The position numbers and the translations under genes were made by a program. A DNA stretch of 64,000 bases from Hymenopus coronatus (lineage: Eukaryota; Arthropoda; Insecta; Mantodea; Hymenopodidae): positions 10,760,501 to 10,824,500 of the forward strand of contig CM060880.1 of the NCBI GenBank assembly GCA_030762935.1. Reading direction: 5' to 3'. Under the pieces are notes generated by a model. That model was not told where the DNA came from. It ran no database searches and saw nothing but the letters and a program-made list of their open reading frames with translations. Below are positions 47,446 through 60,349 of the stretch, piece by piece; position 1 is the stretch's first letter; each line of letters starts with the position of its first letter.

Positions 47446-49719
47446 CAGATACCAATTCATAATTTATTTTCCTGTCTATGATACTTTATCTATGGTCAGC
47501 GTAATTGATTGGCATAACTATTTAGAAATGGTTATATTTGGAAGTAATTGATTTAATAAAAAGTTCTTAAGTAAATTCCAATATTTACTTTGTAAAATGT
47601 GTGCATAGAAAATGAAATGTTAACGAGTTTATTGTGATTTTGCATTCACCAAGTTTTTAGCATCAATTATCTTAATTCATGCGATTTGCAAGTATTTTAC
47701 TATTGAATAAGATACCCAGAGTATGAGAAATCACATGCCTTTACTTAAAATATTCAGTTAAAAAGTTAGCCCTGATATGACATTTCTGTGGAATTCCTCA
47801 TATAATGTTCTTCAATGCACATAAAGTGTTAAAAGCATTGCATACATTCAATCTATAAAGTGTAGATTCTTTATAAACTCTTTAGTATTTAAAACCTGAT
47901 AATTAACATTAACAGCAGTTCCAATACAAAATCAAAACAAAGATCAAGGAGTAATGTTTTTTTTCATGCTGCATCCAATTGGTTTAAGCCTCCTGGCAAA
48001 GATTTTATTTAGGATTTCCATCCAGTCTTTAGGATAAATATAAGGCTATTTCAGTGTATCTATTTCATACCTTAATTTGCACCTGATATGACTTATTGTT
48101 TAAAAGGTTCCTAAAATGCCTCCCTCCCAACAATAATTTACAATACCTTTTGCAGACATCTGCACATATGCCTAAAAGTATGATATCAGATGGAAAAAAT
48201 GTAAAAAATGTCTTTGTAACAACTGCTTAGACTTTCAATTTCCAAAACAACAGATTTTACTGTCACTCTATTCCATACAAATGCACCAGATTTTCCTAAA
48301 AAATTTCAAACCAAGCCAATGCTGCATCTTTTACGCACAACAATTCTACAACAATAAAGATGGAACACAGACTTGCCTTGGCAATATGAATAACATAAAC
48401 CTTTAATAGAAAGAAAAGAAGAAACAAACAAGCTCATGAAAATATATTTTCTCTTTACAAAAAAATTAGTGCTGTTGCCTAATTTTTGTAATCACTAACC
48501 ATCTGATCTGGGATGAGCAAGTTTTAGAAATCTTCCAAGATATACATTTTTTTTACTCCTTTATTTACAAGTGCATTAAAATAATTCACTAGTTTGAAGC
48601 CCTACTAAATTTACTATTTTAGGCAGGTTCTCTGCTTAAAGAACAATGCAATTATCCTTTTTTTTTTTGGCTTTGGAACAAGCTGAATAACATAAATTTT
48701 ATTTTATTTTTACGATATTAACGAGTCAATACATTTAAAACTTATGTTAATGCCTTAAGAGTCATTTGTCTTCATCAGCATAATTGTGACTAAAACGGAA
48801 GCAAATTAGATTAAAATGATGTAACTTCACAGTTAATAGTGCTTTAACTATGAATAAAATATATTTTGTTATGATAGCAAAGAACTGTCTTAATCAACAG
48901 AATATTAACAGTGCCAAGACTATAGGTTTATAAGTTTTGTTAATGTCTTGCTCATCCCATGTACATTACCCAGACCAGGCTTTTAAACATATCTATGGCA
49001 TGAATAACACATATTTTACTTATTCACAATTTCTTTTTACAAAATATATACCTGTAAATAATTTACATTATCTGCTAAACATATACAGCCATAAAACTTA
49101 ATTTACATGGATATCTTCAAATACATCAGAAATATCTTTATAAATATATACAAAATGTTGTAAAATTAGAGGTATAATGGACAATAATATATCCTGCATA
49201 CATATCCACATGTTTATCTCAGGACAAACAAAACAACCTGATAAGGGCAAATTTACAGATCATTTGCTCATTAAAACCTTTGCCATAACTATTTTAATGG
49301 ACAAACTTGATGATGCAATATTCAAGGTATTCTAGTACATTAAAATTCATAATGCAAGATCAAATGCAGAAGAACTGTATGCTTTCATTGTTTGCTAACT
49401 TAAAATATATGCCAGATAACGCAGCATGGTCAACTTTATCCCTTTCAAATCAAAGCAAAAGATTCTTATCCTCCTGTAGCAACTGGAGACTGTTTTTGAA
49501 TGTAAGAATTTCCAAGCTGGATTCATTGAGCAGTGCAGAGAATGAGACTTTATCTACATACACATGTACTTTCTGTTCCTCTAGATCTTGGGATTAGTGC
49601 AATTCTACTGTATTGCAACCAATATGTTTTGTTAACAATGCTATCAATGGCCAGGATCAGCACTGCCAGTGTACTGCAATTCTTTTATATGTCAGTAAAT
49701 TACTGATGTGGGGCTATCC
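47446..49719. other. non-coding AT-rich stretch
   Basis: No gene. A 96-codon open frame at 49307-49597 (plus) has no recognisable motif. Confidence 0.35.
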
Positions 49720-49818
49720 CAAAGCAGACTTGCAAACCATCAGTTGGGCCAGATTTCAACCTGTGACCTTCAAATCAGAAGGCCAGTGCCTGAATAACTA
49801 AATCACCCAGGCTGACTA
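49720..49818 (-). repeat. tRNA-derived SINE, another family (6)
   Basis: The minus strand reads GCCTGGGTGATTTAGTTATT (A box like), then GGTCACAGGTTGAAATCTGG (B box). Body GGGATAGCCCCACATCAGTA extends to about 49640. Only copy of this type in the window. Confidence 0.55.
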
Positions 49819-52306
49819 TATAATTTATACCCACAGAGTAGTTAAGGGTGTTTTATAAAATTGAAGTACCATGGCAAAATTAATTATTTAGAAGGACCAC
49901 ACCAAGCATTTTCCAAGATGTTTTCTATAAACAAGCAATTTCATTTGTTATTAATACCCATTTTATTTTCTAGCAATTCAAAATGAGATCTCCACAATTT
50001 ATTTTTGATGATTGTCATTTATGCACATGCCATCCCTGTAATGTAAAATAGAATTTGAATAATAACAATGACAATGCATTACTTGTCTAATGAATAAGTT
50101 TTATTTTGTGGATGTCTGTGAGTGCATAATTAAAGATGCCATGTCAGGGTAAGAATGAAGTAATATGTAAATTTATAGTTGAGATTATGAATGGGAGAAG
50201 TTTTGCCTTTGTGCATATTACCTCTTTTACCATAGTTACTCTAACTACTGTCATGATGTACTATGATTTACTGGATTGACATAAAATTGTATTATAATGC
50301 ATTTCAAGTGTGCACTTACATCATTTCAGCTGCACACTTGCAGAAACTCCTTAAAATGTACACAAGTCCACTGGAGGAAGAAAAGATAATTAAGTGAGAT
50401 GAGCATAGAATTATATATCCATCATACTCATTAATTTTGGTGGAGGGCTGAAGTTCATAAGAATGTATCCTTTGATGGCATCATTATCTGCATATTGTTG
50501 TAGTTCTAGTTACTAGCCAGAAAGTGTGTTGTTTGTCCTAATATCCTTAATCTATTTCACTACTGAGAAAACAAATGAAAAACATAACAGTAATGGGAGT
50601 TAAGCAAATGAAACACTGACTGCAGAAACTACCAAATAATTCAATTTTGGAATTGGCCATTATTAGGTTAATGGTAAGCTCAACCATGTGTACCATTTAG
50701 TCTGCTTAAAACAGTGTACGATAAAACTACTGAATATCAAATGTTTTCTGCATGTTGGTATAATCCTTCTAAATAATTTTAATTTCCAACCTTTCAGCTT
50801 CCATATTCTTAAGTTTTGTATCAAGTACATAGTTTACAGCTATCACTGAATGTCAGAGGGAAGCTGGAAGGCAAAAATATTCAAAGTTTTTCTGAGAAAA
50901 CAAATGAAATACTTTAAGAACAATTCTAATATTCTGATACAATTTTATCACAATATGCAGCTTAAGAGAAAGTTTCTTTGATAGCTTAAGTTGAAGGTGA
51001 TAAGATTTGACACTTTAGAATTTCACTATGATCTTCAAAGTATATCAGCTAGAAAGTTGCTGCTGATATAATTTGAGAGAGTCTTATGTTTTGACTGAAG
51101 GACGGCAAATATTTACTGAACACATACCATCGCATAATTTTGTTTGATACATTCAGTACTGGTTCTAAAAGATAAGTGATACCGAGGCAGAGCAATTTCA
51201 GAAGGTTCACTGAAGAGAAATTATGGCTTTCGATTCTGTGGAAACCTTTCAAGAAAAAATAAGACTTAAAATTTAAAGGCTATCTCTTGTTACCTATTAA
51301 AGATATAAACATGCTGCATCAAGACACAGGAACCATTTAACAAATTAAACTGCAGATTATGTAAGTGCTGTCCCAGCAGGCACCCAACTCCTAATTTATC
51401 ACTGGCAAGATTGAGACTGTAACTTCCTATAACTTCAATCGATCAATATAAATATTTTATGGTCATGGTAGAGTAACATAATATAGGGGATATCTTGCCT
51501 AATTCCTTACAAACCTATCAACCTCTTGTATTTATAGCTTTTACTTCTTTAATGTTGAATAAAATCTAATTGCAAATGTTTTCGTCAGCTCCATCAAAGT
51601 CAATGTTTGGTAAAAATTATGTCAGAAAGGTGGCAAAGATATGACTAACATTTACCAGTGGCTTTGTCAAAGAATAAAGATCTTCACTATCAATGACAAA
51701 TATTTTTGTTGCATGAAGCAACAACAGCTCTGAATTCTGCATTTAAAGCTTAACTATTCTGATGGTTATTCTACACCATGGAATTCAGATTAACTGAAAA
51801 CCAGTTTGGTAAAGCACGAGTTAAAAAAAAAAGGCACCCAATAAAAAAAATGTGACATCTCTCTTTAGGAATTTTTTCCTAACCTCAAAGCATCTATTGT
51901 TTTGCCTTTATTGTAAATTGTAGATTTTCTACACTCTCCTACCTGACTTGGTAAATACATTCTTCCTTATTTTGCAAACACAAGTAACCTGTGTTTGCTT
52001 AAATGACAGGACTATTATGTTCACACTTATTAACATTACTGCTATACAAAATCAGGAATATGAATTGAACAAGAAGCTCAATGCTTTACAAATCAAGGAC
52101 CTTTTTCTTCCTCCAAACAATTCCTCTGTGCTTGCTCTCATGTTAAGTATACTAAGCATCAATGATCATATTCCATAAAAAAGAATACATACCTCATGCA
52201 TCAACTGCCACTGGTTATTCAAAAGATTAATGTTGTTTCCTATTAATGAAAAGCCTCTTTATAGGTTATGTTTTCACATGACTGCAGAAACTGTTAAGAT
52301 TAAATC
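49819..52306. other. non-coding stretch, probable SHOC2 3' flank or UTR
   Basis: Directly downstream of SHOC2 on its strand. Many minus-strand AATAAA-type signals occur in this AT-rich sequence, so none can be picked as the poly(A) site. No coding signal. Confidence 0.35.
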
Positions 52307-53998
52307 TTACATGGCTCGATATGGACCTTGCATTTTCAAATAATGAATAACTAGTGATGGACCTCCACCTACTATTTCAGGAGGTATTTGTGACAACGGG
52401 CTATTCTCAATGCTCATTATTTGCAAGTTTGTGCAAAGAGCCAGTTCAAAGGGTAAGTTGTGAAGGTTTGGGTTGTCATTTATGTAAAGGGACTCTAAAT
52501 TCTCTAAAGTTCCTATTTCCTCTGGAAGGTAGCTGAGGTTATTTTCTCCAACACTGAGGTACACAAGATTTGTCAGGTGGCCAATGGCTCTTGGTAATGT
52601 GGTGACTTGATTTGATTGTACAATAAGTTTCTGTAAATTGCGAAGGAATCCAATTTCATTGGGCAGAGACTCAATCTTATTTTCTTCTAAATCCAAGACT
52701 CTCAATTTGCGCAGGTTGCCAATACTTGCTGGGATTCGTTTCAGTAGATTGTTGGACAGTATTAACACCTCCAAACATTGAAGACACTGGATGTCATCTG
52801 GAATTTTCGTCAGCAGGTTTGTTCCCAGGTTCAACTCCACCATGTTCACCCATGTACCCACATCAAGTGGTAGAGAAGTAAGTTGATTCTCCTTCATGTT
52901 TAACTTGGTTAGGTTCTTTGCACGGGAGAATATTCCATATGGTATTTTGTCTATCTGGTTGTGCTCCAAGTTGATAGAATAAACATTTGTAAACTGCGCT
53001 GGACCACCAGAAGGGTATGAGGTAAAGCTGTTTCGTGACAATGTGATGCTTGTTAGATCACACAAACTTGACAGAAGACCATCTGGCAGCTGTGAAATTG
53101 CATTTCCTTCAACATTAAACTCATCCATACGTACACAATTACTCAAAGACTTGGGTATAGATGTGAGCCTATTGTACCGCAAACCTAGTCGGGTCAGTGC
53201 TTGTAAATTACCAATAGACTCTGGAATATCCAACAGTTCATTATGCTGAAGATCTAAACTTGATAGCTGAATGCAGTTGCCTATTTCCGTTGGTAGATGT
53301 TCCAGATGGTTGTGAGAAACATCAAATGTACCCAGGTTTACCAACTTCCCAATTCCAGCAGGCAATTCTTTTATCTTGTTTTCGCGTAGACTTAACATTG
53401 CTAAATTCGTTAAATTACTGATGCCTTCGCCCACAACCCTAATCCTGTTGAACCTCAAAAACAGGGTTGTCAATGACGTCAACTTGTACACCACTTCAGG
53501 GATCTCGTTCAGTTTATTGTGCCTCAAGTCGAGCACTTTTAGAGATTTCAAGTTTGCTAGTGCATCCGGCAGACTTGTTAGCGAGTTTTCACTAAGTGCT
53601 AATGTTTGTAAGTTAACCAAACATCCAATTTCCGGAGGTAAAGTCACCAGTTTATTTCCATACAAATAAAACTCGATCAAGTGGGTTAGGTCACGAACAG
53701 ATGCGGGTAACTGCGTGATGCTCGATTTGCTAAGGTCTAACCGCGTCACTCCATCCTCCTTGCACCTCAAAAAGTCTTTAGCAACGTCTAAATCTGCAGG
53801 AACTGGCCTCGTCTTCTTCACTGTAGGTTTTGGTTTATTGGATTCTGGATGTTTGACGGTAACAACCTTCGGTCTGGCGCCATCACCCCCGCCAAGGGAC
53901 CCCGATGACAATTTCTTCTCTTTAATGCTGTCTTTCGTGTCTTTTCCTGATGAGCCGCTAAATGTAGTGCCTGAAGCTTGTTCCGAAGACTCCGGCAT
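52307..53998 (-). CDS. SHOC2: leucine-rich repeat protein SHOC2 / SUR-8, intact single exon
   Basis: SHOC2 is the cytosolic scaffold that joins MRAS-GTP and PP1 catalytic subunit into the phosphatase that removes the inhibitory phosphate from RAF, promoting MAPK signalling. The ORF has 563 codons (vertebrate SHOC2 about 582). A disordered Ser/Gly/Lys-rich N terminus (1-70) is followed by about 20 leucine-rich repeats of 23 residues (LxxLPxxIxxLxxLxxLxLxxNxL pattern, residues about 83-550; for example [20 protein letters not shown]). The family C terminus [10 protein letters not shown] is conserved. The ATG at 53998 has an in-frame TAA 33 bp upstream in the genomic sequence. There are no introns in the coding region, unlike vertebrate orthologues. 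An acceptor-like CCACTACCAGCAG directly precedes the ATG, so 5' UTR exons may lie upstream. Confidence 0.97.
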   Translation of the reverse strand: MPESSEQASGTTFSGSSGKDTKDSIKEKKLSSGSLGGGDGARPKVVTVKHPESNKPKPTVKKTRPVPADLDVAKDFLRCKEDGVTRLDLSKSSITQLPASVRDLTHLIEFYLYGNKLVTLPPEIGCLVNLQTLALSENSLTSLPDALANLKSLKVLDLRHNKLNEIPEVVYKLTSLTTLFLRFNRIRVVGEGISNLTNLAMLSLRENKIKELPAGIGKLVNLGTFDVSHNHLEHLPTEIGNCIQLSSLDLQHNELLDIPESIGNLQALTRLGLRYNRLTSIPKSLSNCVRMDEFNVEGNAISQLPDGLLSSLCDLTSITLSRNSFTSYPSGGPAQFTNVYSINLEHNQIDKIPYGIFSRAKNLTKLNMKENQLTSLPLDVGTWVNMVELNLGTNLLTKIPDDIQCLQCLEVLILSNNLLKRIPASIGNLRKLRVLDLEENKIESLPNEIGFLRNLQKLIVQSNQVTTLPRAIGHLTNLVYLSVGENNLSYLPEEIGTLENLESLYINDNPNLHNLPFELALCTNLQIMSIENSPLSQIPPEIVGGGPSLVIHYLKMQGPYRAM

Positions 53999-54784
53999 TT
54001 CTGCTGGTAGTGGTAAACACCACCTATGTTACACGGATTCGCAACAATAAGATACTTTAGTTTGACACAACTCACATTTTACATATTAGGTGCCATTTTC
54101 ATCACGATCACTTCTACAAAACCTAAATTGTGATGGCAGATGCAATTAGGTCTGCACCAAGTAGTTGGCCAAATTCGACACCTGAGCGCTTTAGTACCAA
54201 ATGCTTAGTATATCTTTCTGTATCATAGATAGCGCTTAACGTAAAGTACTCTTGGATCGATCTGTGACAGGTTTTCACACATATATATATATATTTTTTT
54301 TAAGCAAATTATATTAAAGCTTTCATCATCTGCCACGCTTATCAATACCTTTATATTGTGTATATATGCTATGCGTTGCCAGATATAATCTGTGTGCTTT
54401 AGTTAACTTTTTACATCCGGATGTCATGGTGCACATTTTACATGTATATAAGCGCGAATTTTTAAACACAGTTGCATTGCATTAAAACAGCGAACGGCGA
54501 ATTGCTCCAACAAAACTATACTTAACTCTCTAAGCATTTCTATTAAAGTGTGCAGTAAAAACGATAAAAATTACAAGTAAACTTCAGTTGAATTGGTTAT
54601 TGGTAAAAGTCGTATATCCAGGTTTTACAACTTCACTTTATTAAAGAAATGAGTTCAATTTTACTGATATATTAAAGACTTTAAGTTAAAAAAACTAATA
54701 TCCTTCAAAGTTATAAATAAAGAAAATTTATCTTTAAGTCTTAGTGCCTTATCTCCGGCATTTTTGACTCTGGAGTTGAATGAC
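53999..54784. other. SHOC2 5' flank
   Basis: It holds the probable 5' UTR acceptor and, if no upstream exon exists, the promoter. A short TA repeat lies at 54280-54295 and TCCGGATGTCATGG near 54415. No confident promoter element. Confidence 0.35.
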
Positions 54785-55655
54785 TTTTTACTTTCTCTAT
54801 ACTCACTATATACATAGTGTATAGAGAATGTATTGCACTCCACCAAAAAATTCGAAACCGAGATTTCACCAGAAATATATGTTTTAGGGTCCCCTGTAAC
54901 CAAAAAAAGCATTTTCACAAAAAGGTCCGTGTGTGTGTGTGTGTGTGTCCATGTGTCTGTGAACACGATAACTCAAAAATGAAAAGTCTGTAAAATACCA
55001 AACTTGGTATTTAAGTTTAGTATCTTCCAGGGATGCGACACGAAGATTTTGAGAAAATCCCCCCATCCCCAACTACCCTTTACATTGAACTTTTTTCGAA
55101 AATTTTGATTTTCTCAAAAATGGCTCTAACGATTTTGATTAAAATTTCGTATATTAAAGTTATTTATCTTACAAATGAAATGTATATCTTGAATTTTCTG
55201 GTAATATCCTCTGAAGACTACTTTATTCTGGATGAATTTTTCATAACTACTAAACTGTAAGAGATGGACAAAAACTTAACCCAGAAAAAATGTAGAGCAC
55301 ATTAAAACACACAATTTATGTTATATACATTTTTTTTGTGGAGTTGAACGTTTTTGAGATATTCCTTTTTCTTGGTTTCAGCTTTGAAAAACTTATACAT
55401 TCTCATACAGGAATTTGTCAACTCCTGTCCATACAAACAAAGGAACATCAGTCACATAGCAACCAGCTTTTGGCTTTCACTTTAACCTATGGTACTCCCT
55501 TATTTCGCTTCTACTTACAAGGAAGCAAGTAATAAAACTATTTCTGCTACTTTTTTCTGATTAGCATAAAGTAAATAGAAGTATAAGTTTTTTAAGAATA
55601 ATTTGTTGCAGGGATATAGAGAAAGTCATGTGAATGGTACACATCAGATTTTTAT
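54785..55655 (-). repeat. unclassified repeat, array unit 1 (full length)
   Basis: Palindromic end CTATACTCACTATATACATA at 54800; (GT)n at 54929-54948; core blocks; outer end GTCATGTGAATGGTACACAT at about 55625-55650. Confidence 0.88.
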
Positions 55656-55664
55656 AACTTCCTA

Positions 55665-56395
55665 TGTAACAATTTTACTTTCTCTACATGTAGTATGTAC
55701 ATAGTGTATAGAGAAGGTATTGTATTGCTCCCAAAAAATTGATACTGAGATTTCACCAAAATATATGCTTTGAGACCCATGAATGCAAATGTCCATGTGC
55801 ATGTCTGTGGCAGCATAGCTCAAAAACTAAAAGTCTGTTAAATACAAAACTTGGTATTTAAATTTAATATATTCCAAGGATGCAACACAAAGATTTTCAC
55901 TAAAATACCCCCATACCAACTTCTTTTTACATGGAAAATTTTTATTTTCTCAAAAATAGCTCTAATGATTTTGATTATAATATCATATATTAAAGATATT
56001 TACACGACAAATAAAATGTAAAACTTGAATTTTCTGGGAAAGCCTCTGAAGACATCTTTATTATGGATGAATTTTGCATATCTGGTAAACCATAAGAGAT
56101 AGATAAAAACTTACTTAACAAAAAAACTCATTAAAACACACAATTTATGTTGTATACATTTTTTTCATGGAGTTGACTATTTTTGAGATATCTGTTGTTA
56201 TTGGTTTCAGTTTGAAAATACTTCTTTTCTCATATGGGAATTTGTCAACTCCTGGCCATACAAACAAAGGAACTTCAATCATATAGCAACCAGCTTTTAA
56301 AACAGTTGAGTATTACTTAAATAGCCCATGGTACTCCCTTAGTTCCCTTCCACTTATAAGGTAGCAAGTAATAAGACCATTTCTGCTAATTTTTA
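55665..56395 (-). repeat. unclassified repeat, array unit 2 (truncated)
   Basis: Begins TTTTACTTTCTCTACATGTA with its palindrome, lacks the GT tract, and breaks off at AAGACCATTTCTGCTAA where unit 3 starts. Confidence 0.88.
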
Positions 56396-57290
56396 CTTTC
56401 TCTACACGTACTATGTACATAATGCATGTAGAAGGTATTGTATTGCACCCAAAATTTGATACTCAGATTTCACCGAAAATACATGTTTTGGGTCCCCCTG
56501 AATCAAAAAAGTTTTGGAAAAAATCATGCTTGAGTCTATGTGTGTGTGTGTGTGTGCGTGCGTGTGAGTGCATGCTTGTCTGTGGACACCATTCCTCATA
56601 AACGAAAATACTGTTAAATACCAAACTTGGTATTTCGGTTTGGTACTTTCCAAAGATGTGATACAAAGATTTTCAAGAAAATTCCTCCACCCCAAACTTC
56701 CCTTTACATGGAAAAAATTTCGAAAATTTTGATTTTCTCAAAAATGGCTTAAACGATTTTAGTTAAAATCCTTTATATTTAAGATATTGACATGTCAAAT
56801 AAATGTATATCTTCAATTTTCTGGGAACAGCATCTAAAGACCTCTTTATTCTGAATGATTTTTATTGAATTTTGCATAACTAGCAAACCATAAAAGATAC
56901 ACAAAAACTTACTACACAAAAAGTACAGATCACGATAAAACACACAAATTATGACATGTACATTTTTTTCGTGGAGTTTGTCCTTTTTGAGATATTCCTT
57001 GCTATCGATTTCAATTTTAAAATACTTACTTTTTATCATTTGGGAACTAGTCAGCACTTGGCATGCAAAGAAATAGGTTTCAATTTCATAGCAACCACAT
57101 TTTAAAACATTTGACTATCGGTTTAGCCTAGTGTATTCCTTTATTTCTCTTTTACTAATAAAGGAACTAACTAATAAGACCATTTCTGCTAATATTTTAG
57201 CATTAAATAAATGAGGAATAAGCTTATTAACAATAAATTGTAACAGAGATGTAGAGAAAGTCATGTGAAATGAGCATATCAGATTTTTTC
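56392..57290 (-). repeat. unclassified repeat, array unit 3 (full length)
   Basis: Begins TTTTTACTTTCTCTACACGT, has (GT)n at 56538-56557, and reaches the outer end GTCATGTGAAATGAGCATAT at about 57260. Confidence 0.88.
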
Positions 57291-57392
57291 TTGATTAGCA
57301 TGAAGTAAATATATAGAAGCATAAGCTTTTTAACAATAATTTGTTGCTGCGCTGTAGAGAAAGTCATGTGAATGGAACACATTAGATTTTTC
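57288..57392 (-). repeat. unclassified repeat, array unit 4 (outer 105 bp only)
   Basis: Repeats only the last part of the unit, GATTAGCATGAAGTAAATAT to GTCATGTGAATGGAACACAT, directly after unit 3. Confidence 0.85.
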
Positions 57393-57769
57393 ATTTCCTG
57401 TTCTAGATTCCTTAATATCGCTTAGGCTTATTACTGTTCGATTTAGTTTGGTATTATTTTGAAAATAAGTGATTCAGATGATAGTTTAGTTATTCTTTCA
57501 AAAATAAAAGGAAAAAAGGTGCAAGAAATATACATCTCTACAAAAACAAGTAATAAGTCGAGCAAGATCAAAGTGATAGCTATATAAGTCACAGTGGAAA
57601 ACATGTTGATGCAAGAAAAACTGGGCAAGAATGATGGTAAGTATATGATTATCAGTGGGATGTTATGCTAATTTCTTGACTTTAACTATTTAATAATCTT
57701 AAATCAATATGCTTAAAAATACTTCAGAGCTTACAAAACCTACTATATCATATAAATAAATTTGAAAAA

Positions 57770-58310
57770 GTTTTACTATTATCTGACTCTAAAGCAGCTA
57801 TTATATCCATAACATCTGATGTAACACCTAATAACTTAAATATTGCAGAATGCCACAAAACCATAAAATAACTAATGAATTTAAATAAAAGATTAATGCT
57901 TCAATGGATACCAGCACATTGTGGAATACACGGGAATGAAACAGCTGACTTTCTAGCCAAGAAAGGTAGTAAAATTACATCAAATTTATCTGATCCAATA
58001 AGTTATCACTCTATCAAAAGAACCATTATATCAACATATATAACAAAATTAAAGACTATACTGTATTACAAACAAAAGGGAAACCATGGGAAAATTTGTG
58101 TAATAACATGACCAGAATCACTACATTACCAAGAAAATGCTCTGTAGCAACTTTTAAACTCCTAACAGGCTTTGACTGTCTCAATAAACATGTATTCAGG
58201 ATTGGTATAGCGAGATTTCATCTGTGTTCTTCCTGTACACTTAAAGAAGATATAGATGGAAACCATACTGCGCTGCCCAACCTTTAATCAATATGATAAT
58301 ATGACATCAA
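57770..58310 (+). mobile_element. non-LTR retrotransposon RNase H and C-terminal remnant
   Basis: Reads LSDSKAAIISITSD near 57780, then QWIPAHCGIHGNETADFLAK and KKGSKITSNLSDPISYHSIK (RNase H catalytic Asp and the HCGIHGNETAD motif), and after a frameshift LPRKCSVATFKLLTGFDCLN with RFHLCSSCTLKEDIDGN-like Cys/His knuckle. Stops after KTIK and near 58110. Non-LTR element with an RNase H domain (I/Jockey-like order); clade not decided. Confidence 0.85.
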
Positions 58311-60260
58311 AATACTGGAATGCAAGAGAGTGAACATCTAAAAATTCTCATCACAGGAAAGAAGCAGTTTGATCTAAAACCTCAGTCAGTACATGTCAAA
58401 ACAATTGAATTATATAAAGGAATAGTTTATGAAACTTGCAAATGTTTAACAAACAGAATTATGACAAGTTAATAAAGCTGATCATTAAAAGAAAATGAAT
58501 AATTGCTTAAGTGTACCTTATAAATTCTATTAATGACTTTAGAGTTTCTTAAAAACCAATAAATTTCAAAGTAATTAATTAAAAACTACTGTTAATACAT
58601 TTAAGACAAGTAATTAAATTGTAACATGATTGTAACACCTAGTTTTCAAATTTGATAAATAACTGATGTTAATAATTATAATGCTATGAAACAGAGATGT
58701 ACCCTCCCTTCAAATATGTTCTTTCCTGATACATTAACAATGAAAATGATTTGATATGTACAGGCAGTTGCAAACATATTAGCATTTTATCAGAAAGGGA
58801 ATTTTTATTTTTGAAAGGGAAATTTTCTTAAGACAATGTGACAGCATGGGAAGCTTCAAACTTCAAAGATGTCTTCTTAGATTACCTATATTCATCTCAA
58901 GATATTTAAAACTTTGTCAGTTTCTATTGCTTCTGCAAAAATAACTTTTTCCACTGCAGAAAATACAAGACAAGCTTGAGAAATGCAACATCTGGATTTG
59001 CTTTGATGTCAATTTACTAAGATTCGTATGCTTAATGCTGCAGTTGTTGATAGGTTTATTAGTTTTCCAAGAAGACAATCTTGTATTATGAACATACTTG
59101 TACTTTCAAATTGCTTCTAGAATTTTAAATTTGAAAACATTTTTGAAAATGCAGTAAAATTCACTTTGTAGGAATCAATATATTAATATAGATATGCCAC
59201 ACTTAAAATTGAGGTTTCTATCTCTGAGCCCAAAGACTGCACTTACACTGTGCTTGTATCTCATTTGAAAAAAAAAAAAAAAACTTATGAATGCTTAATT
59301 TTTTACAATTTGTCACTTTGGCCCCACCCCCTCCCCAAAATAAAATCATATACATGCCCCTGCTATGAGACCAAAACAATTTTCTACTTACTCCTTTATT
59401 AGAGCCAGATATGACAGTTTTGTTATTTGGCCATTAGAATCACCTTATAGTTCAAATAAACTGAACTTAGTAGGTCTGCTGTTCATATGCAACAGCTGCT
59501 GTAAGCTTTTAGCGCCCTAAGTGCAAACTGTAACCAACGGATGTTTTGTGCCGAAGGTCGCGGCTGCAGAGCGATGTCAGGGTTTTTGAATGCTCTGAAA
59601 CTTTGCACAAACATAATAAGTCCCACTTGAATAATTTGTTATGATATCTGGATTAATTTTCTCAAAGAAGAACCATATGGTAACAGTAGTGAATTTAAAC
59701 ATTTAAATTACTATGTTCTCTGAAGAGAGAGAAAAAAACAAAAAACAAAAACATAGATCGTTATAATATAGCTATTTGTCTCCGAGTTTATGCCATTTAT
59801 AAACTGCAATTGGATTGACAAAAAAAAGTTGCATTCATTTTTCACTCTTATGCGCCTGCATATATTAATAAATATATATGCTTTAGTGTACTGAAATCCT
59901 AAATCTTCGGTCCACATTTTCTAGTGACCATGGCAAGCGTCACATTTCTGCATTTCTTTTATTTTATTTATTTTTTCAGATTTATATGTTAGTAATAGAA
60001 TTGGAATCGCAATCTTTGAATAACATTTTAGAACATTCTGAAATTAATGCAAAATATTGATTCCCGGCATGATAAAACAACGCTTAATATCACGTCAGTA
60101 ATAGGTTAAGACAGCCATATTTAGCTCTCAGCGATTAAAATGGTACTGGAAGATTGTAAGCCAACTTTATTTTCACGGATAGAATTCTCACGAACGCATT
60201 ATTGTATGTTAATTTCAGCGATATCAAGTTCAAATTTCGAGGAAAACGAGCCTGCGCAGG
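58311..60260. other. non-coding stretch, mild CpG near 59520-59580
   Basis: No coding signal. A short CpG-containing segment (GTCGCGGCTGCAGAGCGATG at about 59558) and an A-run at 59268 are the only structure seen. Confidence 0.4.
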
Positions 60261-60277
60261 TTGCATTTTTGCACATG

Positions 60278-60299
60278 TGTATGTGTGTGTGTGTGTGTG

Positions 60300-60347
<48 letters not shown>
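60278..60347. repeat. (GT)n(GA)n compound microsatellite
   Basis: About 20 bp of GT followed by about 45 bp of GA. Confidence 0.97.

Positions 60348-60349
<2 letters not shown>

Noticed and set aside
52354..54050. Plus-strand open frames over the SHOC2 region
   Set aside because: Antisense shadows of the leucine-rich repeats with no conserved motif.
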